Below the pieces are notes generated by a model. That model saw nothing but the letters and a program-made list of their open reading frames with translations, did no database searches and was not told where the DNA came from. The translations under genes and the position numbers were made by a program. Source: Bifidobacterium actinocoloniiforme DSM 22766 (lineage in GTDB: Bacteria > Actinomycetota > Actinomycetes > Actinomycetales > Bifidobacteriaceae). From it: a DNA stretch of 64,000 nt. How positions within the stretch are numbered: the first letter of the stretch is position 1; every line of letters starts with the position of its first letter. The DNA is taken from assembly GCF_001263395.1 (NCBI RefSeq), contig NZ_CP011786.1, positions 1,550,001 through 1,614,000 on the forward strand, given 5' to 3'. Below, piece by piece: positions 52,955 to 61,111 of this stretch.

Positions 52955-52995
52955 GAGGGCGGGCGCCTGGTCCAAGGACCTGGGCGCCCGCCCTC
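52955..52995. terminator. Bidirectional hairpin between convergent genes
   Basis: A 13-base perfect stem (52955-52967 with 52983-52995) contains an inner GGTCC/GGACC stem. It is placed between the convergent FMN reductase and ABC genes. It lacks a T-run. Confidence 0.6.
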
Positions 52996-53048
52996 GGTGC
53001 GATGCGTCGGTCGGTTCGCGCGCGGCCGGCGCTTCTGCGCGCTTCTGC

Positions 53049-54026
53049 CTATTCCAGTGTGTAGGTACGGTCATAGGGACCCTCGGAGGGGTGACCCGAG
53101 CAGGCTACGATCACCGCGCAATCATGGCGGCGGGCCGTCTTTCTGAGCAGGGCGAGGATATCGGCAGCCTCGTCTTCGCTCAGGCCGTCCATCAGCTCCT
53201 GGGTCAAGAGCACGTCTGGCTCGCAGGAGATGGCCCGGGCCAGGGCGGCCCGCACATAATCCAGGCGGCTGAGCTCGCGCACCGGACGCTGCTCCAGGCG
53301 CTCGGGGAAGCTCATCTCCTCCAGCAGGTCGCGGGCCTGCGTGTCCTTGGGTTTCAGGAAGGTTCGGCCGGAGGCTTCCATGGCGTACGACAAGTTCTCA
53401 ACCGCGCTCATATCGGTGCGCAGGGCGTCGCGGGCGAAGATGACGCCCAGCTGGTGGCCCCGGTAGTCCCAGGCCTCAATCTGACGCAGGTCGGTGCCGC
53501 GGAAGAGCACCGTGCCCTCGCTGGGGGCCAGCAGACCCGAGATTACGCCCATCAGGGCGCCCAGGCGCTCGGGGCTTCCGGTCTGAACGCAGTGGGTGCG
53601 GCGTATGCGGAAGGACATATCCACGTCGTCCAGCAGGTAGGTGGTCGAGTCCTTGCCCCTGCCGCTCAGGCTGACGTGCCGCAGCTCCAGGACGGGGTAG
53701 CCGGAGGGCACCGGGATGTCGGTGTCATCCATGTCCGTGTCCATGCTGGCAAGCGGGTCCTCATCGTCCGAGGACCAATCCCCCTCCTCAACGGCTTCGC
53801 TTTCGATGACGACCTTGAACTCCGGCTCGGAGCCGTCTTCCTGCCCGTCGTCAGCCTCTTGGGAAGCCTCATCGCCTATGGCCGCGAAATCCTCTATGGG
53901 TTGAGCGGGCTCTGTCCGCCGCGTGTCCTCGGCGCGACGGGCGGTGCCCTCCTGAGGTGCCTCCGGCTTTTCCTGGCCTACGGTCTGGGCGTCCTGGCCC
54001 TCATCCGGTTTCTCGCTGCTGGTCAT
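53049..54026 (-). CDS. ABC-transporter-like ATPase subunit with degenerate motifs
   Basis: The 325-residue protein has an acidic, Glu/Asp-rich N-terminal 110 residues, then an ABC nucleotide-binding fold. VLELRHVSLSG and TVLFRGTDLRQIEAWDYRGH align with MacB/LolD-type ATPases. The catalytic motifs are altered. The Walker A position (residues 149-157) reads TGSPERLGA without the Lys-Ser. The signature reads LSRLDYVRAALARA instead of LSGGQxQR. Walker B reads VLLTQEL with Gln for Asp. The switch His region reads VACSGHPSE. The start ATG 54026 overlaps the permease stop (ATGA) with AAAGGAG upstream. Loss of ATPase activity is inferred. Confidence 0.85.
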   Translation of the reverse strand: MTSSEKPDEGQDAQTVGQEKPEAPQEGTARRAEDTRRTEPAQPIEDFAAIGDEASQEADDGQEDGSEPEFKVVIESEAVEEGDWSSDDEDPLASMDTDMDDTDIPVPSGYPVLELRHVSLSGRGKDSTTYLLDDVDMSFRIRRTHCVQTGSPERLGALMGVISGLLAPSEGTVLFRGTDLRQIEAWDYRGHQLGVIFARDALRTDMSAVENLSYAMEASGRTFLKPKDTQARDLLEEMSFPERLEQRPVRELSRLDYVRAALARAISCEPDVLLTQELMDGLSEDEAADILALLRKTARRHDCAVIVACSGHPSEGPYDRTYTLE

Positions 54027-55318
54027 GCCGTCTCCTTTGCGTCTGCTGCATCGGTCTGGGGCGCGCCTGGGGCCTGGCTTACGGCGATCGGCTGGTAGAG
54101 GCGCGAAGTGCGGAAGGTCCCTGCGTATACCCACGCGAGCAGGGCGATAATGAAGCAGATGGCCAGGCCGCTGCCGCACACCCGCCAGAGGGCGGCAGCG
54201 GGCATCTGCTGGATGCCGGGCAGGGTGATTGCTGAGCGCACCGCCGCTGGGCACAAAGCCGTGCCGGCGCCCAAGCCTATCAGCAGGCCAGGCAGGGTGA
54301 CGATCAGGGTCTCCAAGGCCATTTGCCAGCCTATTCGCGCCTTGGATACGCCGATTGTGATGGCTACGCCCAGTTCGTTGGCCCGGAACATGAGCCCGAA
54401 GATCAGCCAGACCAGGGCGAGGACGGCTCCGAAGACCAGGATGGCGATCAGGAGGGCGCGAATCTTGCCGGACCGGTCGTGCAGGGGCTGGACGCTGCGC
54501 TGGTAGGCCTCCAGGCTGGGCGAGGACACATCGTACTGCTTGGCCGACAAACCGGCCTTATGCAGGGTGTCGGTGAACCGCTTGAGGGCGTCCGGGTTTT
54601 GCAGCCTGAAGCCCACAACGAGATCGCGGCCCTTGTCTCCTGGCTGGCCGGCCTTGTCGAAGCCGTGCTGGGCGAAGGTCGCGTAAGCGGCGTACACCGC
54701 GTTCGCCGCCGGGCCCTTGGCCTGAGCGCCGGTGACCTCGTAGATGCCCGATACGCTCATGTCCACGGTCTTGCCCGCGTTCGCGGGGTCCGCTATCTTA
54801 ATGACGGACCCTGTCTTAAGCCGGTTGGCCTCTGCCAAGGGCTGCGAGACCAGGACGGCATCGCCCGCGGACTCGGAGTAGTCCAGATCCTTGCCCTGCA
54901 CCCGGTTGATCTTGCCATAAGGGCCCTTGGCCGCGACCGTGGAGTCCGACAGTCCGACCAGGTTCATCTCCCCCTGGCCGCCGACCGGCTTAATCCCCTG
55001 GAAACTGGCGGGCGCGGTCTCGTAGTAGTAAGCGCCGAACTGGATGCTGTTGGCCTGGAGGAGCTGGGCGTATTGGGAATACTGCTCCCAGGTCAGGGGT
55101 TTGGCCGTCTTCCCCTTGCCTTGGCCATCCGTCTTAGGCGTGATTACGGCATCCGTGGCTTGGGTGTCATAAATCGTGGTACGGGTGTCCTCGTCCGCCT
55201 GGAGCACGGTCAGGCCGACCACCGCTGAGGCGGTCACCGCAATGCAGACGATGAGGAACGTGGCATTGCGCGCCTTGTTCCGTGTGATTGCTCTCCATGC
55301 GTTCTTCAGGACGAACAT
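54023..55318 (-). CDS. FtsX/MacB-like ABC permease
   Basis: The 431-residue protein starts VLKNAWRAITRNKARNATFL, typical of MacB-type permeases, with one N-terminal helix near residues 20-40. A 250-residue extracytoplasmic domain follows, then three C-terminal helices from about residue 285. The loop ELGVAITIGVSKARIGWQMA is the cytoplasmic coupling loop that meets the ATPase. It precedes and overlaps the degenerate ATPase gene. Mechanotransmission across the envelope, rather than transport, is typical of this fold. Confidence 0.9.
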   Translation of the reverse strand: MFVLKNAWRAITRNKARNATFLIVCIAVTASAVVGLTVLQADEDTRTTIYDTQATDAVITPKTDGQGKGKTAKPLTWEQYSQYAQLLQANSIQFGAYYYETAPASFQGIKPVGGQGEMNLVGLSDSTVAAKGPYGKINRVQGKDLDYSESAGDAVLVSQPLAEANRLKTGSVIKIADPANAGKTVDMSVSGIYEVTGAQAKGPAANAVYAAYATFAQHGFDKAGQPGDKGRDLVVGFRLQNPDALKRFTDTLHKAGLSAKQYDVSSPSLEAYQRSVQPLHDRSGKIRALLIAILVFGAVLALVWLIFGLMFRANELGVAITIGVSKARIGWQMALETLIVTLPGLLIGLGAGTALCPAAVRSAITLPGIQQMPAAALWRVCGSGLAICFIIALLAWVYAGTFRTSRLYQPIAVSQAPGAPQTDAADAKETA

Positions 55319-55530
55319 GGCATCCTTCCCACTTGTCTGGCCGCCCCCCGGGCCGCCGAGTCGGACGGTTCGGGGGTTTCGAGGCGGCTGGTGGCCTCGG
55401 TTCCACGAACTTCAGTCTATCCGCCCAGGCTCCCAAATCTGTTGGACAGCCTATGGCTCCTGACTGAGCTTTTCCTGGGAGCGGGCTGGGAGCCTGGGGA
55501 GGGCGGCCAGGTGGCAGTATGACAGGGCTT

Positions 55531-57066
55531 TCAGGCCTGCGCGGCCCCCTTGGCTTCGTCGTCGCTGTCGGTGCCAGCGTGGGAGAAGCGCTTGACGCGA
55601 AGCGAGATGAGCAGGGCCAGCGCGATGAGCGCCAGGATGAACCAGATGCCCAGGTGCATGCCGTTCGCGAACGCCTGAGGGGCGGAGGCGCCAGCCGAGT
55701 GGGATTCGCCGATGGCCAGCAGGCTGGTGGCCAGGGCGGTTGAGACCGCGCCCACGATCTGCTGCATGGTGTTCATGATCGTGGAGCCGTCGCCGGACTG
55801 GGCCGGCTTGAGTGAGTTGAGCGCGTAGGTTTGGGCCGGCGACATGGCAAGCGGGCAGCCGACCATCAGGACGACGTGGGCCGCGACCACGTATGCGACC
55901 GGGGTGCTGGGGCTGGTGAACAGGAACATGACCGCGCCCACCAGGGCCAGGATGAAGCCGCAACGGACCGGGAGCTTGGCCCCGAAGCCGTCGTAGAGAC
56001 GGCCCGCCAGGCCCGAGACCAGGGCGTTGACAGCGCCTCCGGGCAGCATGAGCACGCCGGTCAGGGCCACCGGGAGCAGCAGGCCCCGCTGGAGGTATTG
56101 AGGAAGCATGTACATGGCGGCCAGGATGATCGCGAAGTCCAGCATGACCAGGGCCGCGCCGGCCCGGAAGGCCGGTATCGAGAAGATGCGCAGGTTCAGG
56201 ACCGGCTGCTTCAGGCCCAGCTGGCGGCGGGCATAGAGGATGAGCGCCACGATGGCGACCAGGAGGATGATCAAGGTGACCGGGGAGAGCCAGCCGTATT
56301 TAGCGGCCAGGCTGACGCCCGCCACCAGGCCGCCGAAGCCTATGATCGATCCCAAGATGGAGGGCAGGTCGATGCGGGGGCGGGTGATGGTTCCCACGTT
56401 GCGCAGGAAACCAACGGCGAAGAAGATCGCCAGGACAAGGAAAGGGATGAAGAACCAGAAGACCCAGCGCCAGCTGAGCTTGCCCAGGATCAGGCCGGTC
56501 AGGGTGGGGCCTATGGCCGGGGCGAACATGATGACCAGGGCGCACATGCCCATCACCGCGCCCAGCCTGGCGGGCGGGAAGATCAGCATGGCCACGGTGA
56601 ACATGAGGGGCAAAATCAGCCCGGTGCCGATGCCCTGGATCAGGCGACCGACCAGGAGCACCCCGAAGGACGGGGCCAGGGCCGAGATGGCCGAGCCCGC
56701 GATGAAGGCCAGCAGACCGAAGATCACGGTTTGGCGGGTGGTGAACCACTTGGAGATGAAGCTGGAGAAGGGCAGGACGATGCCGATGACCAGCATGTAG
56801 CCGGTGACCAGCCACTGGGCGGTGGCGGCCGGGATTTGGAAAGCATCCATCAGGTTGGGCAGGGCGATGTTGAGCGAAGTCTCGCTCAACATGCCAACGA
56901 AAGCGCCGATCATTAGGGCCGCGATCGCCAGCCAGGGGTGGGCTAGGCGCACCGGGGAGGGTGCGGGTTTGGGCCTGGGGCCTGACGCGGCCGCCCCGGT
57001 CGGGGTCTTGGAAGGTTCTGCGGTTTGGGCCGCGTTGGAGGCAGGCAGGGCTGTCTGTTGATTCAC
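55531..57066 (-). CDS. MFS drug-exporter-like transporter (DHA2, EmrB type)
   Basis: The 511-residue membrane protein has the 14-helix DHA2 layout. Visible motifs are PWLAIAALMIGAFVGMLSET, the GYMLVIGIVLPFSSFISKWF loop and LLVGRLIQGIGTGLILPLMF. A 40-residue Ala/Thr/Pro-rich cytoplasmic N-terminus precedes them. GTG 57066 is the start, with AGAGGAG 8 bases upstream; the longer frame to 57219 lies beyond the promoter. A perfect inverted repeat lies between promoter and start, suggesting TetR-type control, but no TetR gene is adjacent. Confidence 0.9.
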   Translation of the reverse strand: MNQQTALPASNAAQTAEPSKTPTGAAASGPRPKPAPSPVRLAHPWLAIAALMIGAFVGMLSETSLNIALPNLMDAFQIPAATAQWLVTGYMLVIGIVLPFSSFISKWFTTRQTVIFGLLAFIAGSAISALAPSFGVLLVGRLIQGIGTGLILPLMFTVAMLIFPPARLGAVMGMCALVIMFAPAIGPTLTGLILGKLSWRWVFWFFIPFLVLAIFFAVGFLRNVGTITRPRIDLPSILGSIIGFGGLVAGVSLAAKYGWLSPVTLIILLVAIVALILYARRQLGLKQPVLNLRIFSIPAFRAGAALVMLDFAIILAAMYMLPQYLQRGLLLPVALTGVLMLPGGAVNALVSGLAGRLYDGFGAKLPVRCGFILALVGAVMFLFTSPSTPVAYVVAAHVVLMVGCPLAMSPAQTYALNSLKPAQSGDGSTIMNTMQQIVGAVSTALATSLLAIGESHSAGASAPQAFANGMHLGIWFILALIALALLISLRVKRFSHAGTDSDDEAKGAAQA

Positions 57067-57078
57067 GATGATTCTCCT

Positions 57079-57096
57079 CTTGTCTGTAGAGACAAG
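57079..57096. promoter_or_regulatory. Putative repressor operator, CTTGTCT-GTAG-AGACAAG
   Basis: A perfect 7-base inverted repeat with a 4-base spacer lies between the predicted -10 element and the MFS start codon. It resembles operators of TetR-family exporters' repressors. A separate 10-base palindrome GAGAATTCTC sits at 57110-57119, inside the promoter spacer. Confidence 0.6.
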
Positions 57097-57101
57097 TTGC
57101 C

Positions 57102-57130
57102 ATGCTAGGGAGAATTCTCGTTTTTCGTAA
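57102..57130 (-). promoter_or_regulatory. Predicted promoter of the MFS exporter
   Basis: On the minus strand TTACGA (57130-57125), a 17-base spacer and TAGCAT (57107-57102). Confidence 0.45.
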
Positions 57131-57269
57131 GCCGACGTGGCTATGTGAGATCGGTCACATGCCTTGGAGCCCACCTGTTCTGGCGCCTGGTACGGGCTGC
57201 GCCGCCAGCCAAGGCACACAAGCGGGCCGGGGCACCCACTGGGGATGACTCCGGCCCGCCAGCTTCTCG

Positions 57270-57288
57270 CCCGGCTGCTAAAGCCGGG
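57270..57288 (-). terminator. Hairpin after the SDR gene
   Basis: On the minus strand CCCGGCT / AGCCGGG with a 5-base loop lies 13 bases past the SDR stop. No T-run follows. Confidence 0.4.
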
Positions 57289-57300
57289 ACCATACCTTAC

Positions 57301-58041
57301 TCACTGGGCGATGAAGCCGCCGTCCACCACGAACTCGCTACCCATGGCGAACTTGGACTCGTCCGAGCCCAAGTAGACGCAAATCTCGCCGATATCATCG
57401 GGGTCGCCGATATGCCCCAAGGGGGTCAGCTCGGCCATCGCCTTTTCCAGATGATCGTTGAGCAATGGGGTCTTGATGAACCCGGGGTGGACCGAGTTGA
57501 CACGCACATTGTAGCCGTTGGCCGCCGAATCCAGCGCCGCCGCCTTGGTCAGGGAGCGGGAGCCGCCCTTACTGGCGTTGTAAGGTCCGCCGAAGCGCAT
57601 GCCCACGAAGCCCTCGATCGAAGAGATGTTGATGATCGAGCCGCCCTTGCCCTTCATGGTCGCCATGCCATGCTTGACACCCAGGAAGGTGCCGTCCAGG
57701 TTGACTCTGATGACCTTCTTCCAGTCGTCATAGGGCTCCTGGTCAATCGGGACGGCTTTGGGGGCGATGCCTGCGTTGTTGACCACGATGTCCAGGCTGC
57801 CGTAAGCCTTGATGGTCTTGTCGATCACATCCTGCCACTGAGCCTCGTCGGTTACGTCAAGCGCCATGAAGCGAGCCTGGTCCCCGCGCTCGTCGAGGAA
57901 ATGCTTGGACTCTTCGGTCTCCTTGATGTCTGTCAGAACAACCTTGGCGCCTTCGCGCACGTAGCACTCGGCGATGCCCAATCCGATGCCACCGGTCCCG
58001 CCGGTGATGATCGCGACTTTGCCTTTGAGTCTATCTGTCAT
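57301..58041 (-). CDS. Short-chain dehydrogenase/reductase
   Basis: The 246-residue classical SDR has the cofactor motif TGGTGGIGLGIAE, NNAG, the catalytic Ser in INISSIEG and the YNASKGG Tyr-Lys pair, and a C-terminal VDGGFIAQ. AAGGAGG is 5 bases before the ATG at 58041. It resembles 3-oxoacyl, acetoin or sugar-alcohol dehydrogenases; the substrate is not determined. An Asp after beta-2 (VLTDIKE) favours NAD(H) over NADP(H). Confidence 0.92.
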   Translation of the reverse strand: MTDRLKGKVAIITGGTGGIGLGIAECYVREGAKVVLTDIKETEESKHFLDERGDQARFMALDVTDEAQWQDVIDKTIKAYGSLDIVVNNAGIAPKAVPIDQEPYDDWKKVIRVNLDGTFLGVKHGMATMKGKGGSIINISSIEGFVGMRFGGPYNASKGGSRSLTKAAALDSAANGYNVRVNSVHPGFIKTPLLNDHLEKAMAELTPLGHIGDPDDIGEICVYLGSDESKFAMGSEFVVDGGFIAQ

Positions 58042-58237
58042 TTTGACCTCCTTGTCTCGATGCGCATGTTCGCAGTGCATGCGTTTTCAACCTACTCCAG
58101 GCAAGAGGGGGTTGGCAAGTCCGCAGGGATGAGGCGGGAGAACGCGGTAGACGGGGAGGCGCCGGCGTGAGCAAGCGCGGCATGCCGGGCTGCCCTGAGT
58201 CCTCTGGGCCGCGTGATCGTGGGGCGGCGGTTTGAGG

Positions 58238-59884
58238 TCAGTCGCTCGACTTGGAGCGTTCGACCGGCCGGGGTCGGGGGTGGGCCAGCCGGGCGAACAG
58301 GGCGACTGTGCCCAAGCCCGCAGCCGCCATCAGCGTCAGCCCCGCCACCCGGTGGATTGGCGTGGCGCCGGCTGCCGGCAGGGGCGTATGTATGCCCCAA
58401 TCGCCATACACCAGGGTGGGTGCGTCTACCGCGTGGGTGACGTCGAAAACGCTGGAATCGGCGCTGTTGCGCCAGTTGATGAAGATGTAATCCTCGCAGG
58501 CGCCGTTTACGCAGTCGCTGTCTCTTTTGGGAGTCTTATAGATTTTATCCGCGTCGGTGGTGTCGGCGACGCTGGCGCCGCGATTTACGCTGACCTGCTT
58601 GCTGTTGCTGCGGGTACCGTCACTCCAGGTGCAGGCAACGCTCGGGTCCTGCGCGCATTGGAAGGTGACGGTGGACGACTGCAGGCGCACCTGATACTCG
58701 CCTTCGTAAATCAGGTTCCCGTTCGTATCCACCAGGTCCCAGCGGAAGATGAACTGTTTGGCGCCGTTGGGGATGATGAACCGGTGCGTTTTCGTGTTGA
58801 ATTCCACCTCGGTCCCGTTTCGCGCGGGTTCGCCGCCCGACATCGTGAACTCCCGGGAATTGCTGATGGTGAAGCGGTTGTGAGCGGGGCTCGCCGGAGG
58901 ATTGGTTTGGTAGAGGTATTGATAGGACGACAGTTGGCTGAAGCTATCGACGGTCTTGAACAAATCCTCGATGGCGATGGTTTGTCTGCCGTCGACCAGC
59001 GTAATGGGCACATCTTTCTGCGGCGTCTGCCAGGGAACCGCGGAATCCGCATTATCGCCGGAATCATCGCCGGGGTGCGGTGGCCCGTGGCTGATAGTAA
59101 AGGCGGACGGTGGCAGTTTGAGATCCGTGATCATGTTCCAACGGAAAGCCCCGGCCCCGATTCTGACCTGGGCATCTGGCAGCTCGTGCAAATCCAATGC
59201 GGTTAAAGAATTGGCCGAGAAAGCGGATTCTCCGATTGCTTGCAGTCTGCTGGGGGACTCAAAGTCCAGCTGCTTCATATGGCAGCCGCCGAAGGCCTCG
59301 TAGCCGATCGTTTGGACGGAGCTGGGGATGGTGATCGCGCCGACGCTGGTGTAGAGAAAAGCCTTATCTGCGATGGACGTCACCGTATCGGGGATGATGA
59401 TTCTGGACAGCTCGGTGCCGTTCCCGCTGTTCTCCGGTTGGTATTGCATCGCTCCATCGCCGATGCTGGTGACGGTGTAGGTGGTGTCATTCTGGGTAAT
59501 CTGGCTCGGAATCTTCACGCAGTCTCCATCGTGGAACCATGTCCGGGTTGCAGCCATTCTGGCGGTCCGAGCAGAGGGGTCAGCCGACCAGAACCAGTCG
59601 CTCTGGGTCCCCACCGTCACCGTGCAGGTGCTGTTCCTCGTCTGCACGCGGGGTGGGTTTGACTGTCCGGAGGGGCTGGGCCCGCGGTTCCCGGAAGAGC
59701 CGGCCGGCGCGCCGTTTGTGGGGAAGCCGTCCGCGTTTTCGGCAGAGCTGCGAAGTTGGCCCAAGCCAAGGGCGACCATGACGGCGATCATGGTTATGAG
59801 GACGGCCGCCGCCACGCCTAGGCGCGCAAGGTGGGAGGATTGACGGAGGACAGCCCGTCCACTTTTGCCTCTCCTGAATTTCAT
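58238..59884 (-). CDS. Cell-surface protein with BspA-type leucine-rich repeats and LPAAG anchor
   Basis: The 548-residue protein has a basic N-terminus and a hydrophobic signal-anchor near residues 22-42. A Ser/Pro-rich linker follows, then about four BspA-type LRR_5 repeats (SIGDGAMQYQ, SIADKAFLYTSV, TIGYEAFGGC, AIGESAFSANSL). A later Ig-like or InlB-like part has four Cys. The C-terminus is LPAAGATP, a hydrophobic segment and an Arg-rich tail, the layout of a sortase signal with Ala instead of Thr. GGGGGAG precedes the ATG at 59884. A role in adhesion is likely; the anchor is inferred. Confidence 0.8.
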   Translation of the reverse strand: MKFRRGKSGRAVLRQSSHLARLGVAAAVLITMIAVMVALGLGQLRSSAENADGFPTNGAPAGSSGNRGPSPSGQSNPPRVQTRNSTCTVTVGTQSDWFWSADPSARTARMAATRTWFHDGDCVKIPSQITQNDTTYTVTSIGDGAMQYQPENSGNGTELSRIIIPDTVTSIADKAFLYTSVGAITIPSSVQTIGYEAFGGCHMKQLDFESPSRLQAIGESAFSANSLTALDLHELPDAQVRIGAGAFRWNMITDLKLPPSAFTISHGPPHPGDDSGDNADSAVPWQTPQKDVPITLVDGRQTIAIEDLFKTVDSFSQLSSYQYLYQTNPPASPAHNRFTISNSREFTMSGGEPARNGTEVEFNTKTHRFIIPNGAKQFIFRWDLVDTNGNLIYEGEYQVRLQSSTVTFQCAQDPSVACTWSDGTRSNSKQVSVNRGASVADTTDADKIYKTPKRDSDCVNGACEDYIFINWRNSADSSVFDVTHAVDAPTLVYGDWGIHTPLPAAGATPIHRVAGLTLMAAAGLGTVALFARLAHPRPRPVERSKSSD

Positions 59885-60058
59885 GCAACTCCCCCATGCC
59901 GGCCGATTACCCAATCGGCCGATATCAAGCTTCAACATCCGCCGTCGCGGGCGGACACCATCCCTGAGGTGCACGCCCTACGCTCCCCCCTAACTAATAG
60001 TATCCACTGGGCAGGGTTACGCTATGAAGGGATGCCGTTCCTTGCGCAAACCTGACAT

Positions 60059-60835
60059 TTACCAACCGCACCCCCAGCGGGCGGATGCGCCGAATCGGCA
60101 GAAGGGGCCGCCGTGGGCGTGGGAGGCGAACCCCGCCTGACTCCGGCGGCGCATGAACTCGGACATGGCGGCTCGGCGCTCCTCCAGGCGCTCGCGGCTA
60201 CCGGGGAACCGCTCCTGCCAAGAGTCCAAAATCAGCCCCAGGGCCCGGTCGAACGCCGCCAGCTCCTCGGGGCTCAGGCCGTCCAGAATCCCGGCGCGAT
60301 TGCGTTCGTTGGGGCGCATCCGCCCGGCCTCCCGCCGCCCGGCCTCGGTCAGCCTGACCACCATGCGCCGACGGTCGTTCGGATTGGGCTCGCGGGTGAT
60401 GAAACCGGAACGTTCCAGCTTGGATAGGAGTTCGCCCAGGGCCTGACGGCTCATGCCCAGCATGTAGGCCAGGTCGCGCTGCTCAATCTCGGGCTTGAGG
60501 GCCAGGATGGTCAGGACGCGACCCTGCCCGCGAAGGGGGTTGGGCCAGGGGCCGTGGCCCCAGCCGGCCAGCCGGCCCTCCCGGCTGTCACCGTCGCCCG
60601 CTGGGCCTGGATTGGGGGCGGCCCCGTCTGGCCCCGGACCGTGGCCGTGGCCGGCATGGGGGCTCGGCTCGGGTCCATGCGCAGGCTCGAGGCCCCAAGG
60701 CCTGTGCATGAGCCACAGGAGTTCGCCCAGGCGTTCCACGGCCTCCTCTTTCATCCGCTCGCCCTGCTGGTCCTGGGCTGCTTCGCCGCCCTCGTGCGGC
60801 AGGTTCTGGTCATCCATTGTGCGGGTGTCGCTCAT
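60059..60835 (-). CDS. MarR-family regulator with Gly/Pro/His-rich insert
   Basis: The 258-residue regulator has a MarR winged helix: LRGQGRVLTILALKPEIEQR, DLAYMLGMSRQALGELLSKL, and NPNDRRRMVVRLTEAG in the wing. An unusual 50-residue insert rich in His, Gly and Pro (HAGHGHGPGPDG) lies before the winged helix. The C-terminus also carries His and Cys. Two ATG codons are adjacent; 60835 has AAAGGAG at the better distance. The promoter carries two matching operators, so it represses itself. Confidence 0.88.
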   Translation of the reverse strand: MSDTRTMDDQNLPHEGGEAAQDQQGERMKEEAVERLGELLWLMHRPWGLEPAHGPEPSPHAGHGHGPGPDGAAPNPGPAGDGDSREGRLAGWGHGPWPNPLRGQGRVLTILALKPEIEQRDLAYMLGMSRQALGELLSKLERSGFITREPNPNDRRRMVVRLTEAGRREAGRMRPNERNRAGILDGLSPEELAAFDRALGLILDSWQERFPGSRERLEERRAAMSEFMRRRSQAGFASHAHGGPFCRFGASARWGCGW

Positions 60836-60976
60836 CATGAACTCCTTTGGGTGTGCTGTATTTGTTGGTTGCTGCGATGTTGTGGCGGTCGCCCACCGGG
60901 GCTGGTCTCGGCTGCGGGGCGAAGGCCTGGCCGGCTTTGGGCGGCGGAAGCGGATGACAAGGGGCGTCCGAAGTTT

Positions 60977-60990
60977 GTAAAGTACCTTAC
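60977..60990. promoter_or_regulatory. MarR operator 1, GTAAAGTACCTTAC
   Basis: The site is a 14-base near-palindrome (GTAARGTACYTTAC type, 12 of 14 symmetric). It lies just downstream of the marR -10 element, where it would block the transcription start. Confidence 0.65.
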
Positions 60991-60997
60991 GGATTTG

Positions 60998-61027
60998 ATT
61001 CTAGGGCTTCCGCGACGGTTGTGTCAA
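60998..61027 (-). promoter_or_regulatory. marR promoter
   Basis: On the minus strand TTGACA (61027-61022) is a perfect -35, followed by an 18-base spacer and TAGAAT (61003-60998). Confidence 0.8.
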
Positions 61028-61036
61028 GTACCTTAC
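61023..61036. promoter_or_regulatory. MarR operator 2, GTCAAGTACCTTAC
   Basis: The 11-base core AAGTACCTTAC is identical to that of operator 1, 46 bases away. It overlaps the -35 element of marR. Confidence 0.6.
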
Positions 61037-61111
61037 ATATGCAGGTGGAGGACGGTCATCCCCGCCCTCGAACGGGAATCGGTCTTCGCTTTCAGCCAGG
61101 AGGACCCCTTG

